Source of the DNA: Wurfbainia villosa
Lineage: Eukaryota; Streptophyta; Magnoliopsida; Zingiberales; Zingiberaceae
Reading direction: 5' to 3'
Length of the DNA: 64,000 bases
NCBI GenBank assembly: GCA_025175895.1
Contig: CM046004.1
Location: 1,178,001 to 1,242,000 of the forward strand
The position numbers and the translations under genes are program-made. Position 1 is the stretch's first letter, and every line of letters starts with the position of its first letter. Below are positions 1 through 11,587 of the stretch, piece by piece. The notes under the pieces were generated by a model that ran no database searches, was not told the origin of the DNA, and worked only from the letters and a program-made list of their open reading frames with translations.

Positions 1-1282
1 TTCTTCGAGTGGATAAAAGGATGATGTACGTTGAAATGCATCGCTTTGAGGATCGGAGCGATTACGATGAACGAGGCATATCGTACGTACGTGCTATTAA
101 GACTACGAGATAGTTCATCATACGACATGACTTTAGTAGTTATTATCCGGATTTGTAGTCGTATGGAGCAGAATGCTCATTGAATTTAACAAGCTTGGGT
201 AGCTCAAATGGAGCGGAACGCGAGCAGTTACAATTGCAACAAGGAGATTGATCTATAGTCTTCCAGCACTTAGTGTGGAGTGTATCTTGGAAGGTTGATG
301 GACTTATCCGGTGAGAAGATAATTTTCTTTCTCTAATATGGATATGTGTTGCGGACACGATCCGGTTAAGGAATAGTTAGCTACAGGTGACACATTATTT
401 GAGATTTACTATACATCCGGTGGTATTGGGATGTACCGATATTCAAACGCTATTGGTGGAATGGTATGAAGAGAGATCGTAGACTTTGTTCTGGATATAT
501 ACTATACGGCGGTGATGGTTGAACATCGAAATCCGATGGATTGCTCAGAAAATTCGATTTTGGAATGGAAGTGGAACGTATCCCTATGGATTCGTTCGGG
601 ATTGTCTAGAACCCGTAAAGGCGTGATGTGATTTGGGTGATCGTGGATCGACTAACCGAATCACTCGTTTCCTTCCTATTCGTGGGTCGTACTCGTTGGA
701 TCGTCCGTGAAGTTGTCAGAAGATTTTGATCGCATGAGTACTTTTAGTACTATATCCGATAGAGACCCGTGATTTACCTTGCAATTTTGGGAGAATCTGC
801 ATCAGACTATGGGCACAGAGCTTCGGCTTAGTGCAACATTTCATCCGCGGACTGATGAACTGTCTGAGAGTACCATTCAGACATTGGAGAATCTTTTGAG
901 ATCTGTTCGTGGATTATGGAGATGTAGCTTATCGATCGGGCTTTACCTCCGACACAACGTATTTCGTTATATTGAGGAAATACGATTGCACGTCGAGTAC
1001 GATCCAAGGAGGTACCGATTCCACTTCAAAGAATCGACCTATAAGGAAATCAAAGCGAATTCGGTCGCAAGGCGATAGTAGTGGACGAAAACCATTCGAC
1101 TCGTAAAGGTTGGATGACAACATCATACCGATGAGGAGGCTACGCGAGAGGTGAAAGATACTATCCGAGCTCGATAGTCTCATCCGTCACTGAGGAAGGT
1201 AGGTGGTCCCTTGAAACTTGCTTCAAGTAATTTTCAGATTAGTTAGGTAAATTTGGGGACCAAATTTTTATAAGTGGGAGAA
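1..1282 (+). mobile_element. Decayed 3' internal part of a Ty3/gypsy element, Tekay-like
   Basis: This is the tail of a gypsy internal domain entering from the left edge. It carries an integrase remnant and ends in a purine-rich stretch (GTGGGAGAA, about 1274-1282) directly before an LTR that begins TGTAAAAT. That arrangement of degraded pol, purine tract and TG is the normal 3' junction of a gypsy element. The very long LTR that follows is typical of the Tekay/Del chromovirus group. The 5' LTR and most of gag-pol lie outside the window or are lost. No open frame covers more than a small part of it. Confidence 0.75.
600..1075 (+). pseudogene. Ty3/gypsy integrase remnant
   Basis: Around 625-700 one frame reads like the integrase core segment IWVIVDRLTES, normally IWVVVDRLTKSAHF. 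At 779-905 another stretch (GTELRLSATFHPRTDELSES) matches the segment leading to the catalytic glutamate, normally TKLRFSTAFHPQTDGQTE; the glutamine of that motif is lost. An intact relative of this segment is present on the opposite strand at 46252-47388 in this same window, which makes the match easy to see. The frames are broken repeatedly, so no functional enzyme is encoded. The product would have joined cDNA to host DNA in the nucleus. Confidence 0.75.
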
Positions 1283-2923
1283 TGTAAAATACCGGAAAAA
1301 AAATATATTCCTCGATAATTTATAAAACATCTCAGGAATTTTTCAAATTTTAGAAATTTTTCTAAAAATTAAACTGAGGTCTTGTGGATATTTCTGGATA
1401 GTTAACAGCTTTTGTAGAAGCCCGCTTATATCAAGTATTAAATTGTTTAATTATTCGCTTCCGCCGGTTTCGCTCACGCGACCGCCTATTTCTTTCCGCG
1501 ATCCCCTTCTCTTCGGATTTCTTCGCCAACCTCACTCACGATCGGGCGGCGTAAGGTGCTCGCCGACGACTCTTCCTGGGAGAGCAAGGTGAGGGGAGGA
1601 TCGACGCTTCGGGCGGCGCCCTCGATCGCGAAAGCTAGGAGCGATGGATCTCACGGATTCGGGAGTCGCTTTTTTCGATTTCTCCGCTGCCGCCGCTCGA
1701 CGGCCACTTCTTCTTCTTCTCTTCCGATCCGAAAGCAACAAGGGTCGCCATTATCGCAGCCAGATTCCACCGCGCGATTCCGACTTCGCCGACTTCCTCC
1801 TTTTGTTTTTCATCACGGAGCCTAGTTCACGGAGCTACTTTCGCCGGGCAAGATCTCATGGTTCGTCACCTCTCCGCCGCGAGCCACTCCATCGATGCTT
1901 TCGCATTGGCCGACTGCGTGATATCGAAGTCGAGCCACCATCCGCCATCGGCCATCGCCGGGCCGTCAGAAAAAGATAGGTGAGCACCGCTTTTCGAGCC
2001 GACCAGATTTAGTGGCTACGGTGATCTTCTCTCGCGCTGAGCTCGATCCGTGGTCGATGTGCTCGAGCTCGCAAACAGTGGATAGGTAAAGGTTACCACG
2101 TGGAGTTCTAAGGTCAAGAAGCTTGATTACCTTTTTCTTTCATCCGTAGAATTGTGATTCTCGCGTGTGGATGCTTTAGATACGATGGTTTCCGATCGAG
2201 GGATCACATCAGATGGAGGCAGGTCGGAGTGGTGTCACCGCGAGTGAGAGGAGAGGACGTGGTCCGCCTCCTGAATAAAATAAGTCGGGATGGCCGTATA
2301 CGGGCCGCGATGCCAGGTCGAGCCGGAACGAAGAAAGGGTATGTCATACGATTAGGTTAAACGGATAACTAGATCAATCTAGTCGACGGATACTAAGTCA
2401 CGAAAGATTCGATTCGATCACTGATATATAACTGTAACTTAATATTTGTTCATGTCATTTCGCAGGCTTGATTAGTGATGATGTCAGACGCTGCGGATAG
2501 CAATGAGCTATATAACAGTGGGTAATTTCACCGTCCGTAGTTATATTTCATTCAGATCTAGTCATCGATACGAGCATGTTAGGTGTTCATATTACCTCGA
2601 CTTCTTTTATCGCATGCTGATCTTCATACCGCTATTAACTCCATCACGATATCATGTTTATTTTATCATGATTAGAGTATATATATAGGTGATGTAAGTA
2701 ACTTAGAATTAATTTAAGTTATGCAAGTAGTAAAGTCCTGATGACAACCTGATGGTACATTGCAAAAAGGTCATCCGTAGATAGATAATGTCTTTAACCT
2801 AGGATTAGTTCTAGTACCTTTAGGTCAGATATGTTACCAGGAACATGTATTGAGTAAATGGTCAAAGGAATGATACTTAGGGTATCGCTACGACCGATGG
2901 TCCTAACTTGTTATAATCGATAT

Positions 2924-3103
2924 ACGACTCTCAGATGTAGAGTGTGTCCATTAGTTGAGTACGACTCTGCTGTGATGTAGAGTGTGTCGCTTAGATCGAT
3001 ATGACTTCACAGATAGAGAGTATTACGATCGATTGAGTACGACTCTACAGTGTGATAGAGAGTGCGAGATCCGTTAGTATGATTCTCTAGAAATGAGAGT
3101 CTA
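2924..3103 (+). repeat. Five short tandem hairpin motifs in the LTR
   Basis: Five units spaced about 35-40 bp apart share the plan (G)ACTCT, 7-13 bases, AGAGT. They lie at about 2924-2948, 2960-2988, 3001-3021, 3038-3066 and 3080-3103. The arms pair perfectly in most units; in the weaker units at 3001 and 3080 the arms have shifted but a short stem is still possible. The function is unknown; they could be LTR regulatory or RNA structural elements. Confidence 0.6.
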
Positions 3104-3547
3104 TGGTGGATGCCTGGATGTGAGACATCAGATTCATGCATTTACACGCACGGGCGACGAGGTCTCCTCAGTGGTCGAGAGTGTCGCCAATATCCCGCCT
3201 CCACTGCTACTCATAGAGGAGTTACCCGCGAGAGCAGAGCATCGAGGTGCCGCACTCTATCACTATAGACGGTGGTAGTTGGATTGCGTCTGCGTAGTCC
3301 TGCGTGTGGTACTCGACCACTCGTAGGTAGTATTTGTCGGATGACCAGCGGGGACCCCCGTCGTGTAGCTTGCTCTTTTACGCTTATATGCTACTCGATC
3401 ATATCGCCACCTACCACTCGAGAGTAGTGGTTGGTGTTGAGTTAGGGCGGTTATGTACTCGAGCCAGACGGGTCGTGGTAGCTTTAAGGTGGCCGACATG
3501 ACACGTCGTCTTTGCATTCTAGTATCGATGGCGTTTGCATATTACCG

Positions 3548-3641
3548 TATATATATACATATACGTGTATATATATATATATATAGATAGTTGAGATTAA
3601 TATATATATATGGATCTGATCTATATATATATATATATCGA
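3548..3641. repeat. TA-rich microsatellite
   Basis: Runs of TA dinucleotides (for example 3568-3583 and 3623-3638) are interrupted by short non-repeat pieces. Ordinary simple-sequence repeat within the LTR. Confidence 0.9.
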
Positions 3642-4459
3642 TTATTGTGATGTTGCATTTGTTTATATTTGTTGCGTTTAGGTGGGACATCGTATTCATG
3701 CATGTTTCTTACATGTTACTCTGATTGTGTCGGATCTTGGTATGTGTTGGATAGACATGCTAGATACCTTGACACTTTAGTAGAGTTTATTTTGAGTTGA
3801 TCTACTCTTCTTGTTGTATATATATATATGTTGGATATATGTTGAGTTGGATCGAGTAGCGTGCGACTTCGTATGTCTGCGCATGTTTTATGTTATTCAT
3901 TCAGTTAGGCGGTATAGGCTTGTATTTATATACTATCTTTGATATACATTGTATTTCTAGATTATGTTGTCGAAATACATGTGATATGACATATATACAT
4001 GTTTTATTACATCTTGAGTTTACTCACCACCTCGCGGACCACAGGTTTTCGTCGCCCAGTAAGTGTGTGACCGTGATGGACTTGGAGCATCACTGGCGGC
4101 ATCGTCTCATCTCGACTCAGAGTCCGAGTTTTTGAGTCTTAGTATGTTTTGGTTATGTATTACGAGTTATGTGATGTCTGCATGTTAGTGCGAGTTTTGT
4201 ACGAGGTTTCTTTATGTTCCGTGTTAGTCATGCAGTATGCACTTTGTGGATCAGTATTGTAGTCCCGCTTGTTTCATTGTGTTTTTCGTTATGTTGTTAT
4301 GTTCTTATATGTATATGTTGTTATTGTTGTGGCCTACGGGCCTTGTATTAACCCGAAATGTTGCCACGTACAGGGGAGGTGCTGTCCGTTTGATTTTCGG
4401 TTCGGCATGCTCTCGGGGCGTGACATATCATCATTATTTACAAAATTATTATTCTTTTT

Positions 4460-5271
4460 GCAGTGAACACCGAAGAATTGTGAATTGTAGCCATTCTCGT
4501 CTTCCACCACACCAAATTGAGCGTTTACATAGTGAAACTTTTGCCTCATGGTTTGCTAATCATGTAAGCTATGTTATAATAGTTATTAAAACTATATGTT
4601 ACAATTATTTTCAAATATAATTGATGAAGTACTTATTGTGTGATAGATTGAAGGTACAAATCTTTCAGCAGATGATCCAGTGTCAGATGATTTGAGATCA
4701 ATTGCCAGAGGCCCGAATGTCATTGGGATACGATATGAAAAATTTGTTTCAAATGGATTTAGGTTTCATACAAAGGAAGTGGAACGTAAGAGAAAAACTC
4801 AAAATTGTGGTGTAACTGTTAGGGCAACTACTTCAAGTTATTCAAGTATAAGAGATCATAATCCAATATTAAGTGAACTTGATTATTATGGGATTTTACA
4901 AAATATCATTGAGTTAGACTATGGAGGAGGTCGAAAAGTTGTTTTATTTGAATGTGAGTGGGTCTCCAAGGTAAGCGACTAAAATTGGATGAGGATGGTT
5001 TTGTGTTAGCCAATTTTAAAAATGTTAGACGTCATAATGAGCCTTATATTTTAGCATCTCAGTGCAAGTATTTTATGTGGAAGATCCAATTGATTGTGAT
5101 TGGCATGTCATTATCACCAGCGATGCGAGCAAAGTATCAAATGCAACCTATGGCGGATGTTGATACATATCTTGAAGTTATATTTATAATTTTGAAGACT
5201 ACAATGAACATGAAGAAGTGGTTTGGGTTCGTGATGATGTTGCGGGAGTGGAAATTGATCTTTGTTTTATA
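4460..5271 (+). pseudogene. CACTA TNP2 transposase, C-terminal exons (DUF4216 region)
   Basis: The exon around 4460-4563 reads LPPHQIERLHSETFASWF, the conserved TNP2 segment before DUF4216, and ends at a GT donor. The next exon (about 4650-4970) reads RKTQNCGVTVRAT, then LDYYGILQNIIELDYGGGRK, then KVVLFECEW. A third piece reads FKNVRRHNEPYILASQ and, in a shifted frame, YVEDPIDCDWHVII. These are landmark blocks of DUF4216 in plant CACTA transposases. Frameshifts near 4970 and 5085 break it. The TNP2 protein would bind transposon ends and cut; the catalytic half is missing here. Confidence 0.8.
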
Positions 5272-5876
5272 ATGAATTTTTTTTTCTAGTTTATGCATTT
5301 TTCTAGTTAATTATCATTGTAATAACAGTAGTCAATTATAATATTTGATGACTTCAAATTTTCTTTCCAGTGATTTTTTTATGCTTATTATTATTTTTCA
5401 TTATGCTGAGTAATGACTTAACACTTTAGTCCTTATCGATTCTTGGCTTATCGATTGTTTAGCTAATTTTTTATCAAGTACGTAACATTTCATATATCTG
5501 GTGCTATTTGTTTATTTCTGTTCAATTGCAATCAATTTTAATGTTGTCGATGCAAATTCGTTGTGGATACAATGAATTATATTTGTTGGCGTAAAGATCA
5601 AAATATATGCCCTTGTCAATGTGTTTAAAATATATGCTTCAGATCTGTGTGCTTTAAATTCCTTTTGAGCTTGATAATTTACTTGTGGATTTTTTAGTGA
5701 TTCTGCTACTGAAATGAGATTTCTCTACTAAAAATCTAAAGCGACATTTTTAATTTCAACCAACACTCATTTTATCAAGAATCTTTTTGTAATTCATCTT
5801 GGAAAGTAACAATCATATTGTTTAGTTAATTTTGTATTATTTATAATTTGTAACTAACTATTTTTTTGTAGTAGAT
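5272..5876 (+). other. AT-rich spacer between the two CACTA genes
   Basis: About 600 bp of AT-rich sequence between the TNP2 stop and the next start codon. I see no coding potential, no clear promoter and no repeat. Confidence 0.6.
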
Positions 5877-5984
5877 ATGGCTCCTAAGCGTCGAACTAAT
5901 AGGAAAACTCGTTTTAAACTACAATCTGAGAGAGATATGCAACTGTCAGGTATGAGTACAAATTACACAGATCGATATTCAACT

Positions 5985-6715
5985 GAACGAGGTATTATCT
6001 AATTTTATGCATCATAAATTTATTATTTGTTGGAAAGAAAAGTAAACTTTTAATTTATGTTGAGTATTAAATTAAAGTAAAATTTTATATATTCTTTTTC
6101 CCGTATGTCTAATTTTTATTTGCTTTATTATTTTACTTGAATTGATACTTTTATAGATGGTGACAATATACAAGGTACCTTAAATAATCAAAGAGATGCA
6201 GATTCAAACCAATTCCAAATTGATGTGCAAAATAATATCACATATTCAACTGAACAAGGTATTATCTAATTTTTTACATCATAAATTTATTATTTGTTGG
6301 AACATATAAAATTTTTTCTTTGGTTTAAACTTTTTTTCTTCTTGGATTTGAGTTTTTTTTGTTGAGTTTTTGTGTGTACTTGTTGTGTATAGGTGAGAAT
6401 TTGATCAATTGTAAGTTCTTGTATTTTTAATTCAGATTCAATTGTATCAATTGTATGTTATATAGATGGTATCAAACATACACTTATAAAATGAGTTAGA
6501 ATCATTTTATGCATCATAAATTTATTATTTGTTGGAAAAAAAAGTAAATTTTTAATTCATCTTGAGTATTAAATTCCCCTGTCTCTAATTCTATTTGTTT
6601 TTGTACTTGAATTGATATTTTTATAGATGGTGATAATATACAAGGTTCCTTGATTAACGAGATGCAGATTCAAATCAATTCCAAATTGATGTGCAAGATA
6701 ATATCACATATGTTG
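5985..6715 (+). repeat. Internal duplication of an intron-exon module in the Transposase_24 gene
   Basis: The block containing ATGCATCATAAATTTATTAT, then a short intron, then an exon starting AGATGGTGACAATATACAAGG recurs. Copies of the intron start lie at 5992, 6260 and about 6500; copies of the exon lie at about 6156 and 6626. The two exon copies differ by small changes. This looks like a roughly 500 bp imperfect tandem duplication that added an exon to the N-terminal, low-complexity part of the protein. Confidence 0.7.
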
Positions 6716-7233
6716 AAAACAATTCTTCAGTTCCAGACCAAAATGATAATATGAATAACGAATCTAATGAAGGTAATATATATGAAATTATAGTAATTTA
6801 TTTTTTTATTTATATTATGTCTTTTATCCTTTTATATGTGTACAGATAGTGATGATGGACTTCATAATACTGAGAGGAAAAAAAGAGGTCCTACATTTAT
6901 GAAAGAAATCTGGGGCCGACCTAGCACATTACCACGCATTAAGATTCCATGTGATGATATGGGACGCCCTATAGGAACAAAAAGAAATAAATTTACTGAC
7001 TTTTTGGGTTCTTTGGCAAGAAATGGTAAGTATTGTCCAATTGATGTGGAAGATTGGCATAAAATGCCAATGGATAAAAAGAAAGACATGTTAAATGGTA
7101 TAAAGGTAAATAAATAGTTTTTGTATAATTTTATTGTTTAAGACTTTTAATTTATGTAATAATAATTTGTCTAAATATTTTTGACAGGAAAAGTACGATC
7201 TTCCTCCGGGGATAGAAAATTGGACACTACGGT

Positions 7234-9224
7234 TGTAACATCCCAAATTTTAATTCCTATATTTTTATTAGAGGAAAATAGAAATAAGAATAGAAGTAAT
7301 AAAAATAGGAATAGAATAATAATAATAATAATAAAAGAAATAATTGGTTCGTTAGCCGAGGCTCGAACCATGAACCGTTGATTTAAAGGAAATAAAAAAA
7401 AAAGATAAAAGAAAAGAAAACCGGACAAGAAGGGGTGAGTCACCAAAAATCCAATAAAAAAATTTATATGATTAGGGAGAAGTCACGAATTTAATTGAAG
7501 AAAGAATTAATTCTGTTAAAGAGAGAAATTTAAGGAAAATTTATAAGGGAATAAAAATTTTATATGATTAGGGAGAAATCACGAATTTAATTGAAGAAGG
7601 AATTAATTCTGTTAAAGAGAGAGATTTAAGGAAATTTATAAGGGAATAAAAATTTTATATGATTAGGGAGAAGTCACGAATTTAATCAAGAAGGAATTAA
7701 TTCTCATTAAAGAGAGAAATTTTAGTAACTTTATAAGGGAATAGGTTATGCCTTGATGGTTATAAATTTAACCTCCCTAATACCCTAGAGGACACCTCTC
7801 TACTCTCTCTTGGTCCCTCCACCGCCAACCTACGATCAAGGAGAATTTTCTCCTAGGGTTGTCTTCTCATGAATCCAAGGAAAGGTGGGATTCAAGAGAC
7901 CTTAGAGGGGCACTTAGGCGGGATAGAAGGTTGCATCTCATTAGGTTTTACAAATATGAGTTAAAGCAATCGAAGGTAAGTATTGCTCACCTGCAGTATA
8001 AGTAGTTATCGTATGTCATTGATATATTTTTTCTGTGCTTGTTATTTCCAGTTACATGGTTGAGCAGTTTTTATGCATATTATTTTCAATTATGTATGAT
8101 GTTTTCAGTTACGCGATTTTACCGTTATATTATGGGTAATTTAGCATCATGTTGAGATCCAAGATAAGAATGTGATTTATGATCATGCATGTTGTAGATG
8201 AGTTGTAGCTTACAATTATATGCATGATGTAGAGTAAGATATAAAAATATTTCCTTTATAAAGAAAATTCAAAAATGCTCCCCGTTCGAATTGGGGATTA
8301 AGAGCACAACGATCTTGATATGCTCCCATTTGATTTTGGGGTCAAGAGCATAATGATCTTTACGGTGCTCCCCATTCGTGCTTTAGGGATTAAGAGCATT
8401 TCCTTGGTATGTATAAGAATATAAGTATAAAGGAAGTATTTTACTTTTGACAGGCATGTACCGCATCGCCATGCAGCCGAGGCCCTCGATTTGATTACCC
8501 TAGTAGGTTCTTGGTTGGCCACCCCGACCTATTAGGAATCGCGCGATGGTACTATCTTGGGCCCATATCCAGATGATTATTATTTTGAAGTATCGGATAA
8601 GTATAAGTAAAGTTTTCAAAGTTAATCATTTCATGATACAATCTAAAATACTTAAGAGCATGATTTCATACAAGAGACAAGTAATCAGAGTTATGATTTC
8701 CAGTTATGTTTGCATGTGTATCAATGTATCCAGGGCAAGAGAACTAGTTGCATGATTTCATACAGTGCATGTTTTTGTGAGCATAGAAAGTACTTACTAA
8801 GCGTTGTTGCTTATAGTTTGCATTTCCTTATACTGCAGATAAAGGTAAAGAAAAGCTTCAGTAAGGTGGCATGGCGGATGAAGTGCTGGGTGTGTGTGGT
8901 GACGGAACAGTGGAAGTAAAAGATCCTAAGTGCAGATATCTAAATCAGATTTTTTGTTTCTTGTTTTCTTTTGATATTGTTGAAGTTCAACTGGATTAAT
9001 TATGGTTGAAACCAAAGAATGCTAGAGTCATATTGAGTTAGTTTTAATACTTTCATGTTAGGTGAAGATCTTGAAATGATTATTGTTTTAAGTGATGTAA
9101 AGGTCCTTATGATTATTTTAGTTGTTAGCATATTGCATTGGTATATTGCATGAATTAAAGATAGAGACAGTAAAGTAGTGACATCTCCCTTGGTAGAGAG
9201 TGGAAAGACTAGGGGGGTGTTACA
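7234..9224 (+). mobile_element. Solo LTR of a Ty3/gypsy chromovirus, 1991 bp, with target duplication
   Basis: The LTR begins TGTAACATCCC and ends GGGGGGTGTTACA. It is flanked on both sides by ACGGT (7229-7233 and 9225-9229), a perfect 5 bp target-site duplication. There is no PBS, internal domain or second LTR, so it is a solo LTR left by recombination between the two LTRs of a full element. It interrupts a coding exon of the CACTA gene: removing the LTR and one ACGGT restores a continuous reading frame through ENWTLRSIAKKW. The same LTR family, on the other strand, is the 3' LTR at 44176-46140. Confidence 0.93.
8275..8398 (+). repeat. Three tandem hairpins in the solo LTR
   Basis: Three units about 45 bp apart (8275-8306, 8320-8351, 8366-8398) have outer arms TGCTC and GAGCA and inner CCC and GGG runs. 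The same triplet, with different inner sequence but kept pairing, occurs in the related LTR at 45032-45163 on the other strand. Conservation between two LTR copies suggests a family feature. Confidence 0.7.
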
Positions 9225-10553
9225 ACGGTCAATAGCAAAAAAATGGAGAAACTGGAAGTCTGAACTTAAAAAGAAGTACTATAATCCTGAATTGTCAATT
9301 CAAGTTCTTTTACAACAGAGAGATGAAAGAGCTCATGCAGAACAGTATATCAGACTAATTACTTTTTGAAACACAGAAAAATCAAAGGTAAACATTATTT
9401 TTTACTTACAATATAATTTGATTAAAATAGTATGTGCATTTTTATTTTGTGTATTATGTGTAATTTAATATATTAGGAAAGGAGCGAAAAAAATAAAGCT
9501 GCTAGAAAACACAAAATAATGCATCAAACAACTGGAAGGACATCTTTTGCTCAAGTACAACACAAATTGGTAATTCATTTTATTTACATTATAATTCTAT
9601 ACATGTTATTCTCCTTGATTCCAACACATGTATAAACTAGTAACCAAATATATTTTCAGGAAAAAGAAAAGGGACACCCTCCAACTCGAGTTGAATTATT
9701 TCAAGCTTGTTTTACACATGCCAATGGAAGTCCCTCAAGTAATGTTGTAGCAGAAAGATTGGTAAACTATTTTATACTCTTCAACCATATTAAGTTTAAA
9801 ATAATTTATTTTATTTATCATTATGTATTTAATAAGTATCAACATGTCATGTTTTGATAAAGGCTGCAATGAATGACCTAACAAATCAACTTCCTGAAGA
9901 TTCTAATGATCCAGTGAGTCACAATGATATATTTGCTCAAATCATGGGACTAGATAGACCTGGTCGAGTACGTATGCTTGGTGATGGTGTTAGTCCATCT
10001 GATGTATGGGGAGAAGTTCCTAGTCGTGGTACATGCAATCGACTAGTGATGGAGCAACAGGCAAAATTAGAAAAAATGGATGAACAAATTAAAATGCAAG
10101 GGCAACATATTGAAATGTTACAAACAAAGATTTCTAATCAATCAGACCAAAACCCTCTTTCAAATTGCAATAGTAATCAACATGCATCATCAAGTAGTAA
10201 TCCACAACTTTCTCGCTTCCTCGTCATCTATCTTTACGTAAGGTTTGTTTAATTTCTTTTTACTATATGTTTCACACATCTTCAATCTTTTATCTCTTTT
10301 TGATTTTTTTGTAGGTTGGATGCTCTGCTTTGATTAAAAGTTTATTTGATTCAACAAAGATTGTGGCAAAAGGAGTTCTCCATAGTATGGATCCAAATAC
10401 TATAGTAGGGGGACGAGACATTAGACAAAATTGGTGTATGAAGTACGAATACAAGTTGTCTTAAACCCAAAAGAGAGTTTAATTAGACCTTATGATCTTT
10501 TACAGACATTTGAGGATACACTTGGAGGAATGATAGCCTGGCCTTATCATCTG

Positions 10554-11139
10554 GTATAATTTTAATCTTTCATTGAAATATTATTAATTTTTATATTTAT
10601 TTCGTTATTATAATTTTAAATAAATATGAAATGTATTTCATAGCTAATAACGAAGTTTAAGATCACTATTAGGTGCATATGGAATGATACTTTGCATTTT
10701 CCTGTTTGGTATGATATCTAATTTTGACCATTATTTCTATTAACTTTGGTTGTTTATTATTTTATTGCAGTACTAATACAAATATGTTCATTGTATTTGT
10801 AGGTGGCGGGTACCTGAATTTTTATGAATCAAACTTATGGTTGAAGATAGTCTGTCTAGTTTAGCTTTTTTATAAGACTTTGTTAGTTTTAAAATTTATT
10901 ATTTTGAGTATAGTATGCAGTTAGTTTTGGATGTAAGACTCTTCAAGATATTTGTAATTTTGAACTCAATGATTATGGAATGAATTTAGATTTTCTATTA
11001 TCACTTTAAATTATATTTTATAATTTTTTATATTCTGAACAGGAGATGAATTGTGATGATGTATAAATATTGGATTCATGCTTACATTATAAATTATTTT
11101 AATGTATTTATAAATTATTATAATGACATTAATAAATAT
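10554..11139 (+). other. 3' flank of the CACTA gene
   Basis: AT-rich sequence after the last exon I can support. A possible further splice acceptor lies near 10801 but I cannot confirm an exon. Probably the last intron and 3' UTR. Confidence 0.5.
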
Positions 11140-11587
11140 CATTATAGATTAACTAAGGTGACATTTTAAAATGATCTTATAAATTATCTTTACTGACAGT
11201 TTTTATTGTCCTTATAAAAAAATATAAGACATTTATAAATGTCAAAATAAATAAGTTTAGGCGACATTTAGTTTTGTCTTTATTACAATGATAATAAGAC
11301 ACGCGTAGATGTCCTTATTATGATGATAATAAGACATATATAGATGTCCTTAAAATATAACTTTTCCTGACATTTTAGCATGTCATTATATATCTATATT
11401 AAGACACTTTTGATGTTAGTATTTATATTGTATAATGACATTATAAAATGTCAGGAAAGCGAATCGGGTCTAAGACGACATCACTTTATAAGGCGTTTTT
11501 TAGTGATGTCACTAAAACATTAGTGTCACTAAAAATATATTATAAGGACATTTATGAGTGTCCTTAAAGACCATTATTCTTGTAGTG
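11140..11587 (+). repeat. CACTA subterminal repeats and right terminal inverted repeat
   Basis: Many short direct and inverted copies of a motif like AAGGACATTT or AAATGTCCTTA crowd this stretch, as expected for CACTA subterminal binding sites. The terminus TTCTTGTAGTG ends at 11587. No partner left terminus is present in the window. Confidence 0.8.

Larger units (their letters stand above)
1283..4425 (+). mobile_element. 3' LTR of the Tekay-like gypsy element (about 3.1 kb)
   Basis: The LTR starts TGTAAAATACC after a purine tract and ends CGGGGCGTGACA, a start and end pair familiar from long-LTR chromoviruses. Beyond 4425 the sequence changes abruptly to CACTA transposon coding sequence, so the element sits inside a CACTA. 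The 5' target-site copy is outside the window, so the duplication cannot be checked. The LTR has a GC-rich block at about 1455-1980 that gives spurious frames, a set of short hairpins at 2924-3103 and a TA-rich microsatellite near 3548-3641. I see no gene in it. Confidence 0.8.
5877..10553 (+). pseudogene. CACTA Transposase_24 (TNPA-like / Ptta) gene, about nine exons, disrupted
   Basis: The proposed ATG is at 5877 (MAPKRRTNRKTRFKL, a basic N-terminus). Exons that I can join by GT-AG borders: 5877-5949, 6156-6259, 6626-6771, 6846-7105, 7188-7233 joined across the solo LTR to 9225-9387, 9477-9569, 9660-9761, 9863-10237 and 10315-10553. Family landmarks include GRPIGTKRNKFTDFLGSLAR, KWRNWKSELKKKYY, EKGHPPTRVELFQACFT, MGLDRPGRVRMLGDGVSPSD and a C-terminal coiled coil (10050-10130). 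PF03004 proteins of CACTA elements are thought to bind subterminal repeats. Damage: a solo LTR in exon 5, an in-frame TGA at 9367 and a frameshift near 10438. Confidence 0.8.
4426..11587 (+). mobile_element. CACTA (En/Spm) DNA transposon, 5' end missing, carrying a nested solo LTR
   Basis: Two CACTA genes are recognisable: the C-terminal part of TNP2 (DUF4216-type) and a multi-exon Transposase_24 (PF03004) gene. The right end is TTCTTGTAGTG at 11577-11587, the reverse complement of the canonical CACTACAAGAA terminus, preceded by about 450 bp of subterminal repeats. The left end and the catalytic DDE part of TNP2 are gone, replaced by the gypsy LTR ending at 4425. The nested solo LTR at 7234-9224 is a later insertion. 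Introns retain GT-AG borders, so decay is moderate. Confidence 0.85.

Noticed and set aside
1532..1979. GC-rich open frames on both strands
   Set aside because: They lie in a long LTR, overlap each other on both strands, and have simple Arg/Ser composition from GC bias.
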